Below the pieces are notes generated by a model. The model did not search any database. It was not told the origin of the DNA and saw nothing but the letters and a program-made list of their open reading frames with translations. Positions 34,992 to 42,570 of a DNA stretch of 64,000 nucleotides are shown here, in pieces. This DNA comes from Symmachiella dynata (GTDB taxonomy: Bacteria; Planctomycetota; Planctomycetia; Planctomycetales; Planctomycetaceae), in NCBI RefSeq assembly GCF_007747995.1, contig NZ_CP036276.1, forward strand, positions 4,145,001 through 4,209,000, in the 5' to 3' direction. Made by a program: the position numbers and the translations under genes. The first letter of the stretch is position 1. Every line of letters starts with the position of its first letter.

Positions 34992-37007
34992 ATGCCTCCT
35001 TCTCCACTCAGTGATCCGCCGGATGCCGCCGCGGCGGCACTGCGCGAAATCCACGAGTTGATCGCCACGATCGCCCATACCGGGGAAGGCGATGCCACGA
35101 CCGAGGTGTTTTACGACACCCTGCTAGAGAACTGTGTCCAAGCGACCGCTGCGATTGGCGGGGCGGTCTGGTATCAAGATGTGGACTCCGGCTTCTTTAA
35201 GACAGTCCGCGAGCTGAATTTCCCCCCGACGCTGTTCAACGACTTTCAATCTGAAGAAGCGCATGCAGGACAGCTGGCCGAGGTTTGCCGCACGGGCGAA
35301 CCGCAAGGTCTCCCCTACTCGACGACAGCACCTGATTCAGGCGATGCCCCGCATTCCCCCGATTATCTCCTGTTGCTGTGTCCGGTTCCCGTGGACATAG
35401 ATTCGAAATGGATCGTTGAACTTGTCCTGCGACGTACAATCTCGCCTTCTGCACAACAAGGACATCTGCGATTTCTCTCCGCCGTCAGCGAGATTGCCGC
35501 CGACTTTCATCGACACGCTGAATTGCGAACACTTCGCGGCAACGAGGAGCGTTGGCAAGAACTCTACCGTCTCTCGATCGATGTCCACCAAGGCCTCTCC
35601 GTCGACGAAACCGCCTACGCCATCACCAACGGTAGCCGACCATTATTGGAGTGCGACCGTGTGAGCGTGCTCCAACGGCGTGGCGGTCGCTGTCGTCTCC
35701 TCAGCGTCTCGGGTGTGGATCAAATCGAAAGCCGCTCACTTTCCGTACGACGGCTAGAGTCACTCGCCGAAGCGGCCATCGCCACCAGAGAACCGCTGTG
35801 GTACACCGAAAACGGCGACCCGTTGCCGCCACAAATTGAACGTCCGCTCGAGGACTACCTCAACGAAGCGCACATGCGGCAACTCGCCGTGATCCCGATG
35901 TTTCAAGCTCGCGAATCGTCCGAGACCAATACGGCCCCCGCGTTTGCAGCGATTGTTGTCGAATGGAAACGAGCACACGACTTAGACGACGTCGCTCGCA
36001 AGCGATCGCTCCGCGTGGCCCACGTCTGCGAATCAGCATTGGCACGGGCACTAATGCTGCGCGGGTTGCCATTCTCCGGTTGGTTACTGCGACGACGGAA
36101 AACGACTCTAGCGACACCACGGCGCTGGTTCAAAAGACTCTTTTTCGCCGCAATATTAATCACCGGATTGACGTTGCTGGGCATGCTCCCCCGGCCCTTT
36201 ACGGTTTCCGGATTGGGTGAACTTCAACCGCGAAATGAGCAGCGTATCTTTGCCGTCTCCGATGGCGAAGTCGAAAAACTGCATGTCCAACATGGAGATG
36301 ATTGCGCTGTCGGTGAATTGTTAGTCACCATGACTAACTCGCAACTCGATTTCGATCTCAAACAGGTCGGCGGCGAATTACAGACCACGCGCACGCGCCT
36401 CACATCCGTCCGCGCCGCCTATTTGGGCATTGACCGTTCGCTGACGCAATCCAACCAGCGGTACGAAGAACTCACGGCCGAAGAACAAGAACTCCAAGAG
36501 AAAATCGATAGCCTCAACAAGCAGTACCAGATCCTGTTGGATCAAAAACAGCGGTTAGAAATCCGCAGCCCGCTCGACGGACGCGTACTGACCTGGGACG
36601 CCGAACAATTACTGCAAGCACGACCGGTCCGTCAGGGCCAAGCACTTTTGACGGTCGCCAACCTCAACGGTCCGTGGCGCGTTGAATTGCACGTTTCTGA
36701 AGAAGACGTGGGCTATCTGATCGCCGCTCAAGATGAACTCGGTGCGGAATTGCCGGTGAGCTTTCTGCTCGAATCGGACCCCAGCGTCACCTATACCGGA
36801 AGACTCGAAACCACCAGTCTCTCGACCAGCTTCGACGAATGGGACGCAGCCGGTATGGCAGTCACCATCGTCATCGACGAAGGTCAACAAATCCCCCTCC
36901 GCCCCGGCGCCCGTGTCCGCGCCAAAATCGCGGGAGGGGAACGCTCACTCGCGTTTGTTTGCCTACACGATTTGTATGCCGCTGTGCAGCGCTGGTTGTT
37001 GTTTTAA
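34992..37007 (+). CDS. GAF-domain/HlyD-type membrane adaptor fusion
   Basis: The 671-residue protein begins with about 375 cytosolic residues that look like two GAF domains (first about 20-165, with VQATAAIGGAVWYQDVDSG; second about 190-350, with ALLECDRVSVLQRRGGRCRL and MRQLAVIPMFQAR). One membrane helix follows (LFFAAILITGLTLLGML, about 384-402). The periplasmic half is an HlyD/EmrA-like adaptor: lipoyl half SDGEVEKLHVQHGDDCAVGE, a short coiled-coil hairpin, and second half RSPLDGRVLTW, ending in a membrane-proximal beta domain. GAF domains commonly bind small ligands or mediate dimers, so this adaptor could sense a cytosolic signal. The ribosome binding site is weak. The next gene starts 13 bases after its stop. 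Confidence 0.82.
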   Translation: MPPSPLSDPPDAAAAALREIHELIATIAHTGEGDATTEVFYDTLLENCVQATAAIGGAVWYQDVDSGFFKTVRELNFPPTLFNDFQSEEAHAGQLAEVCRTGEPQGLPYSTTAPDSGDAPHSPDYLLLLCPVPVDIDSKWIVELVLRRTISPSAQQGHLRFLSAVSEIAADFHRHAELRTLRGNEERWQELYRLSIDVHQGLSVDETAYAITNGSRPLLECDRVSVLQRRGGRCRLLSVSGVDQIESRSLSVRRLESLAEAAIATREPLWYTENGDPLPPQIERPLEDYLNEAHMRQLAVIPMFQARESSETNTAPAFAAIVVEWKRAHDLDDVARKRSLRVAHVCESALARALMLRGLPFSGWLLRRRKTTLATPRRWFKRLFFAAILITGLTLLGMLPRPFTVSGLGELQPRNEQRIFAVSDGEVEKLHVQHGDDCAVGELLVTMTNSQLDFDLKQVGGELQTTRTRLTSVRAAYLGIDRSLTQSNQRYEELTAEEQELQEKIDSLNKQYQILLDQKQRLEIRSPLDGRVLTWDAEQLLQARPVRQGQALLTVANLNGPWRVELHVSEEDVGYLIAAQDELGAELPVSFLLESDPSVTYTGRLETTSLSTSFDEWDAAGMAVTIVIDEGQQIPLRPGARVRAKIAGGERSLAFVCLHDLYAAVQRWLLF

Positions 37008-37020
37008 GGTGCCAAGTGAC

Positions 37021-37950
37021 ATGAGAATCATGGACCTGAATAAAACGATGCGAATTTTCATAATCCTGACAGCCGGTGTATTGCTGACGGCGCAGTCCTT
37101 ACCGGCGGATGAACCACAGACCATTGTGATTGATTCCGTGCTGGTCACCGTGCTAGAAAAAGCTGACGTACCGGCGCGAGAAGCGGGGTTGCTGGCAAAG
37201 CTCAATATTCGTGAAGGGGATCTGGTTCGTGCAGGCCAGATTCTGGGTGGGCTGGATGATAAGGTTCCTCAACTCGAGCGGGACCGCGTGAACGCTGAAC
37301 TCGATTTGGCCAAGCAGCGTTCCACAAACGATGTGCGGATTCGTTTTTCTGAAAAGGCCGAAGCCGTGACGCGCGCAGAATTAAAACGGGCTCAGGAGTC
37401 GGTCGACAAATTCAGCAAAGCGATTTCGCAGACCGAAATGGACCGCCTACGGCTTTCCACCGAGAAATCGACACTGGAAGTGGAGCAAGCGCGGCGCGAG
37501 CAACGGGAGGCGGAATTGGAAACGCGGGTGAAAGAACAAGAATTGCGCCTCGCCGATGAAGCCGTGCACCGACGTACAATCAGCGCCCCAATTTCCGGCA
37601 TTGTCGTGCAAGTCAGCAAAAGCCCCGGCGAGTGGGTCGAACCAGGAGAAACTGTGCTGCGCATCCTTCGCGTCGATCTACTCCGCGCCGAAGGATTCGC
37701 CGATGCGCGTCTCATGCAACGCCGCCAAGCCGGCCAACCTGTCACTTTGACGATTGATCAACCAGGCGAAAAATCGCAAACGTACTCCGGCAAATTGGTA
37801 TTCGTCAGCCCCGAGGTGAATCGCTTCAACGGACAAGTCCGCGTTTGGGCCGAAATCGAAAACCCCAGCTTGACGTTGCGTCCCGGGTTGACCGCCACAA
37901 TGACCGTGACGTCCAAGCCCCACAAAGACAACGAGCCACCGGGGGAATAA
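37021..37950 (+). CDS. HlyD/RND-type periplasmic adaptor
   Basis: I place the start at ATG 37021 because AAGGTG overlaps the end of the previous gene at 37006-37011. The 309-residue protein has a signal peptide (MRIFIILTAGVLLTAQSLPA) and the adaptor order: VPAREAGLLAKLNIREGDLV, a long alpha-helical hairpin rich in Arg and Glu (about 80-180), RRTISAPISGIVVQVSKSPGEWV, and a C-terminal beta domain ending in LTLRPGLTATMTV. It has no transmembrane segment other than the signal, unlike its neighbour. It lies five bases upstream of the M50 fusion gene, so the three genes form an operon and probably one complex. Confidence 0.88.
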   Translation: MRIMDLNKTMRIFIILTAGVLLTAQSLPADEPQTIVIDSVLVTVLEKADVPAREAGLLAKLNIREGDLVRAGQILGGLDDKVPQLERDRVNAELDLAKQRSTNDVRIRFSEKAEAVTRAELKRAQESVDKFSKAISQTEMDRLRLSTEKSTLEVEQARREQREAELETRVKEQELRLADEAVHRRTISAPISGIVVQVSKSPGEWVEPGETVLRILRVDLLRAEGFADARLMQRRQAGQPVTLTIDQPGEKSQTYSGKLVFVSPEVNRFNGQVRVWAEIENPSLTLRPGLTATMTVTSKPHKDNEPPGE

Positions 37951-37955
37951 ACGTC

Positions 37956-40184
37956 ATGATTTCCCTCACGCCCGTTCAACCACTTCGGCAGGCAACACCC
38001 CGCGCCATGCCATTGCGTCTGCGCGATGACTTGATCATTCAACAAGTGGGCACCGACTCCGCCACACGGTGGGTGGTCAAAGATCCCATCTCCTTGCGTT
38101 ACTTTCATTTTCGCCGCGAAGAGTTTTTTGTCCTGCAACGGTTGGATGGAACACGCTCCTTGGAAGATATTCGGCGGGAGTTTATACGGGAATTCCCAGC
38201 TGAGAATTTGACAACAATGCGGTTGCAGACCTTCATGGCCTATCTGCACGAGAACAGCTTGATCATCACCGATGCCGAAGGCGAAGGGCAGCGGATGCTG
38301 GTTCGACGGCGACGGGCACGAGCGAGCGGCGCGCGGGCCGCCATGACCAACCTGTTGGCGATCCGTTTTCCTGGATTTGATCCAACGCGTTTGTTGGACT
38401 GGCTGTCACCGCGTTGCCGGTGGATGTTTACGCGCACGTTTGTCGCCGCTTGCCTCCTGGTGATCATAGCAGCGGCGCTGCTATTGGCGGTCCAGGCCCG
38501 CACTTTCCTCGTGCGCCTGCCTGATTTTCACGCGTTTTTCACCGTGATAAATCTCGTCTATCTGATGGCGGCGGTGGCCGGTGCGAAAGTCCTGCATGAA
38601 TTGGCCCACGCTTTAACCTGCCGCCATTTTGGAGCGCAGTGCCATGAAATGGGATTCATGCTGTTGGTCTTCACCCCCTGCCTGTACTGCAACGTCACCG
38701 ATTCCTGGATGCTCCGCCATCGCCGCGAACGGATTCTCATTAGCGCCGCGGGCATGTTCGTCGAAGTGGTTTTGGCCGCCCTTTGTGTATTCGGCTGGTG
38801 GTTCAGCCACCCCGGTCTGTTCAACTCCTTGTGCCTGAATCAATTGGTGGTCTGCTCGGTGGCCACGTTGCTATTCAACGGAAATCCGCTGTTGCGTTAC
38901 GACGGTTACTATATTTTGTCCGATCTCGTGAATGTCCCCAATTTGCAGCAGCGCGCAACGGAGGCGCTCCGTGCAGTACTGGCAAAGTTTTTTCTCGGCG
39001 TGAAGTTGCCCCGGACTGAGTTCGGACAGCGGTCCCATACCGGCTGGCTAGCTGCTTACGCCATCGCCTCCATGCTTTACAAGCTGTTCATTCTCGCCGC
39101 GATTTTGTGGTTCTATTACAAATTGCTTGAGCCATACCAACTACAGGTCTTCCCTCAAATCCTCGGCGGATTAACGATTGCAACCGCATTCTTGCTTCCC
39201 TTATGGCGCTCGATGCGATTCTTCGGCGGACTGGCGAGCGGCGGACATGTGCACTGGTTTCGGTTCTTGTTTCGAACAATAGTTGTCGCCGCAATCTTAG
39301 GCGTGATCATTTTCGTTCCACTCCCCAGAACGGTTTCGGCACCGGCGGTTCTCGAATCCCAAGATGCACGGCGAGTGTATGTCACCGTCCCGGGGGAATT
39401 GAAGTCGATAGTTGCCGAAGGAACCGTCGTGCGGCAAGAGGATGTGTTGGCGGAATTGGAAAGCCCCCTATTGCGGCGGGATGTCGCTGAATCGCAAGGC
39501 TTGCTAAATCAAGAGCAACGCCATCTCGACAATTTGCGGAAACGACGCATTCAAGAACCGGATGTCGAATTGCAAATTCCCGCTGTCATCGAACGGATCA
39601 AGGATTTGCAGGACCAATTGCAGCAGCGGCTCACCGATCTGCAGGCACTTTCGATCATCGCCCCACGCAACGGCACGGTCATCGCCGTGCCCAACGACCA
39701 ATCGCAGGCTGCGGAAGGCGAATTGATGGCCTGGTCAGGCAGTCTGCACGATGCCAAGAACCGGGGATGTTTTCTCGAATCGGGAACTCAACTCTGTCTC
39801 ATCGGTGATCCCGATCAAGGTGAAGCGATGTTGCTCATCGATCGTAACGATATTCCGTTGGTGCAGCCTGGCCAAAGCGTGAAGTTGTATTTCGGCGCGC
39901 TTCAGAACCATTTGATGACTGGCAAGATCGTTGAAGTGGCCGAAGCAGACACCGACGTGCTGCCTCCCATGTTGGCCAAACAGGTGCAGATTCCGGTGCG
40001 TGATCAAACCGACAATGGAGCGCGGCCGATGGAGACGGTTTATTTGGCTCGCGTCAAGTTTGAAGACCAGCCGCAACGGATCATTTCCGGCAGTTCGGGC
40101 GCAGCCCGCATTCGCGTCGCCCCACGTTCGCTTGCGCTGCGACTGGCCGATTATGTGACGCGCACGTTTCGCATGGAATTCTAA
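37956..40184 (+). CDS. PqqD-like / M50 site-2 protease / HlyD fusion (YydH-like peptide exporter-protease)
   Basis: The start is ATG 37956, with GGGGGAA nine bases upstream (742 residues). Residues about 20-110 form a PqqD-like winged-helix domain (LRDDLIIQQVG, DPISLRYFHFRREEFFVLQ, LDGTRSLEDIRREF), of the kind that binds leader peptides. Then come several membrane helices with the M50 zinc site HELAHA near residue 213 and the second motif RYDGYYILSDL. The C-terminal third is a HlyD-like adaptor: VYVTVPGELKSIVAEGTVVR, a helical hairpin, and IIAPRNGTVIAVPND. This architecture corresponds to the 'putative peptide zinc metalloprotease' group that includes YydH. It suggests recognition, intramembrane cleavage and transfer of a substrate to the adaptors and TolC-type duct. 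The substrate is not known. Confidence 0.88.
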   Translation: MISLTPVQPLRQATPRAMPLRLRDDLIIQQVGTDSATRWVVKDPISLRYFHFRREEFFVLQRLDGTRSLEDIRREFIREFPAENLTTMRLQTFMAYLHENSLIITDAEGEGQRMLVRRRRARASGARAAMTNLLAIRFPGFDPTRLLDWLSPRCRWMFTRTFVAACLLVIIAAALLLAVQARTFLVRLPDFHAFFTVINLVYLMAAVAGAKVLHELAHALTCRHFGAQCHEMGFMLLVFTPCLYCNVTDSWMLRHRRERILISAAGMFVEVVLAALCVFGWWFSHPGLFNSLCLNQLVVCSVATLLFNGNPLLRYDGYYILSDLVNVPNLQQRATEALRAVLAKFFLGVKLPRTEFGQRSHTGWLAAYAIASMLYKLFILAAILWFYYKLLEPYQLQVFPQILGGLTIATAFLLPLWRSMRFFGGLASGGHVHWFRFLFRTIVVAAILGVIIFVPLPRTVSAPAVLESQDARRVYVTVPGELKSIVAEGTVVRQEDVLAELESPLLRRDVAESQGLLNQEQRHLDNLRKRRIQEPDVELQIPAVIERIKDLQDQLQQRLTDLQALSIIAPRNGTVIAVPNDQSQAAEGELMAWSGSLHDAKNRGCFLESGTQLCLIGDPDQGEAMLLIDRNDIPLVQPGQSVKLYFGALQNHLMTGKIVEVAEADTDVLPPMLAKQVQIPVRDQTDNGARPMETVYLARVKFEDQPQRIISGSSGAARIRVAPRSLALRLADYVTRTFRMEF

Positions 40185-40203
40185 GCTAATTCCCACCGGC
40201 GAA

Positions 40204-40848
40204 TCAGCGACAACATTCGTATGCCTTGCCGACGGTCCGGCAATGCCACTCGAACGGGACGCAGCGACCGGGACGATAATGGCCCAGATAGTATTCGCAG
40301 TCGTGGGGTGGTTCGATCAACATCTTCAGCGGCAATAATCCGATGGAAGCGTAATAATGTCCGGCAGAGACCCACGGCTGCCAACATCCAAACGTATTGC
40401 CATACCGCTCCGCATTGACTTCCTCGAAGTACAGCGGGTTGTAACAAAACGCCGGCGCCTCCCATTGGTAATTCATCAGGCCCCACAGTCGCACCTGTTC
40501 GATCGGCACCAAGTGATCCCCATTGGCGGCGAAGTATTCACTCGCGCTATCCGGCGCCATCATCAACGCGCGCCCTTGTTCATCGCGTGATTTGGGGAGA
40601 ATGTTCACGCTCAATGCGGTGATCGGTACAAAACCGACATCTTCCTGAACGGGCGTCGGCGTCAGTACATCTTCGGGGAATTGCGAGACGAATCCAAAAC
40701 CGTCCTCTGCGGGAATGCTTTCCACCGCGGGAGTGCTCAGGTCATCAGCACGCGCGCAGTGCGTCTGCGTGCCGATCCCAGTCACTCCGACCAACAGGCC
40801 GAGAATAGCAGGGAACCACCGTATCTCAAATGGTTTAATGCATGACAT
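40204..40848 (-). CDS. Exported conserved planctomycetal protein, unknown function
   Basis: AAGGAGG nine bases before the ATG at 40848 is one of the strongest ribosome binding sites in the window and excludes an 11-residue extension. The 214-residue protein has a signal peptide (WFPAILGLLVGVTGIGTQTHC, cut near ARA). The C-terminal half is rich in aromatic residues, Pro and Cys: FCYNPLYFEEVNAERYG, FGCWQPWVSAGHYYASI, PPHDCEYYLGHYRPGRCVPF and a final ECCR. At least five cysteines in the mature part could form disulfides outside the cytoplasm. I do not know the family's function. It ends 20 bases from the M50 fusion gene on the opposite strand. Confidence 0.75.
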   Translation of the reverse strand: MSCIKPFEIRWFPAILGLLVGVTGIGTQTHCARADDLSTPAVESIPAEDGFGFVSQFPEDVLTPTPVQEDVGFVPITALSVNILPKSRDEQGRALMMAPDSASEYFAANGDHLVPIEQVRLWGLMNYQWEAPAFCYNPLYFEEVNAERYGNTFGCWQPWVSAGHYYASIGLLPLKMLIEPPHDCEYYLGHYRPGRCVPFEWHCRTVGKAYECCR

Positions 40849-41103
40849 ACCTGGCGACCTCCTTGTCTGGTGGAATGACATGTTTCTTTTTCGACGTGTC
40901 TCGCTGCCGAGCTACAACCGTTCAACGTCCGTTGCCATCGATCCTCCAGTGATTCTGAGGACAATCGCGCAAATCCGCAAAATCGCTGTAGCTTTCTTGT
41001 GAGACAGACGCGGTTGCCTCACCAGCCAAAATAAGACACGAGGAGTCGCGGCTGTGCCTTCCAGGCCGCCGGATGCATTCCAGAATTCGGCCGCCGTCGT
41101 GTC

Positions 41104-42570
41104 TTAGGAAAGCAACGCGTGAACCGGCTCATGTTCTTCCACACCGGTCAGGCGGAAATTGAGGCCTTGCGAGCGAAACGTCAGGCGCGAGTGATCCAGC
41201 CCCAAACAGCGTAGGATCGTGGCTTGAACATCGTGCACATGCACCGGATTCTCCTGGGCATGAAACCCAAGCTCATCGGTGCGACCGTAGGCGATTCCCG
41301 GCTTGATGCCCCCGCCGGCAAACCACATCGTAAAGGCCTGTGGATGATGGTCGCGCCCCATACTGCGGCCCAGCGCCGCGCTGGCTTCGACCATGGGCGT
41401 CCGCCCGAACTCTCCGCCCCAAACCACGAGCGTATCATCCAGCATCCCGCGGCGTTTCAAATCCACAATCAATGCCGCACAGGCTTGGTCGGTTTTGGCG
41501 CACTGGCTACGGACGCCCCCTTCGACATTGCTGTGATGATCCCAACCGGCGTGATAGATCTGCACAAACCGCACACCCCGCTCCGCAAGCCGCCGCGCGA
41601 GTAAGCAATTATTGGCGAAGACCGCCGAGGGCTCTCCCGGTTGCGCACCGTAGAGATCCAGCGTCTCCTGTCCCTCTTGAGAAAACTCCATCAATTCGGG
41701 AGCACGGGACTGCATACGGTAGGCCATTTCATAGGCATTGATGCGGGTTTCGATTTCGGGATCGCCAATGGCGCTATATTGGTTCGCATTCAACGACCGA
41801 ATCAAGTCCAACGATTCGCGCTGCGCACGGGCATCGTATCCCGCTGGGTTGGCGACATGCAAAATCGGATCTCCTTGGCTGCGGAACGGGACTCCTTGAT
41901 GCACCGACGGCAAAAATCCACTGCTCCACATCGCCGCTCCGCCACTCAGGCTGCCCCCACTTTTGAGCACAACGAACGACGGCAGATCATTCGCCTCGCT
42001 GCCCAATCCATAACTCAGCCATGCCCCCATCCCTGGTCGCCCCGGAACGCCGCTGCCTGTATTCACAAACAATTGCGCGGGTGAATGATTAAACAAGTCC
42101 GTATGCACGGAACGCACGATGGCAAGCTCATCCACCACCTGGGCCAAGTGCGGCATCACATCAGCAATCTCCGCCCCGCATTTCCCATGCTTAGAAAAAG
42201 AAAACCGCGGCCCCAGCACCGCTGCGTCAGGCTGGATGAAGGCGTACCGTTGTCCTTGGATCACCGACGGCGGGATCGGCTTGCCTTCCAGTTCCGCCAA
42301 TTTTGGTTTGTAGTCGAACAGGTCCAACTGGCTCGGCGCGCCTGCCATAAACAAGAAGATCACCCGCTTGGCCGTAGCAGGAAAATGTGTAGCGCGCGGC
42401 GCAAACGGACTCGCCGATTCACCCGCCGCCGCTGAGGAGGGGACTAATCCCTCGGCCAGTAGCGACGCCAAAGCAATTTTCCCCACGCCGACTCCGCAAT
42501 CGTGAAAGAAATGCCGCCGCGTCTGTTGTTGAAGTTGAATTGGATTCATGATGTCGTTCGTTGGTTGCAT
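41104..42570 (-). CDS. DUF1501 protein (alkaline-phosphatase-superfamily fold), module A
   Basis: The 488-residue protein belongs to the DUF1501 family (PF07394), found in great numbers in planctomycetes and related to sulfatase/phosphatase folds. It has a Tat-like N-terminus (TRRHFFHDCGVGVGKIALAS) and the family motifs VIFLFMAGAPSQLDLFDYKP, SVHTDLFNHSPAQLF, GWDHHSNVEGGV, VWGGEFGRTPMVE and GRDHHPQAFTMWFAGGG. The ATG at 42570 overlaps the stop of the preceding gene (TAATG), which points to translational coupling; ATG 42549 is an alternative. Biochemical activity of the family is not established. With the PSCyt gene upstream it forms a two-gene module. Confidence 0.9.
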   Translation of the reverse strand: MQPTNDIMNPIQLQQQTRRHFFHDCGVGVGKIALASLLAEGLVPSSAAAGESASPFAPRATHFPATAKRVIFLFMAGAPSQLDLFDYKPKLAELEGKPIPPSVIQGQRYAFIQPDAAVLGPRFSFSKHGKCGAEIADVMPHLAQVVDELAIVRSVHTDLFNHSPAQLFVNTGSGVPGRPGMGAWLSYGLGSEANDLPSFVVLKSGGSLSGGAAMWSSGFLPSVHQGVPFRSQGDPILHVANPAGYDARAQRESLDLIRSLNANQYSAIGDPEIETRINAYEMAYRMQSRAPELMEFSQEGQETLDLYGAQPGEPSAVFANNCLLARRLAERGVRFVQIYHAGWDHHSNVEGGVRSQCAKTDQACAALIVDLKRRGMLDDTLVVWGGEFGRTPMVEASAALGRSMGRDHHPQAFTMWFAGGGIKPGIAYGRTDELGFHAQENPVHVHDVQATILRCLGLDHSRLTFRSQGLNFRLTGVEEHEPVHALLS

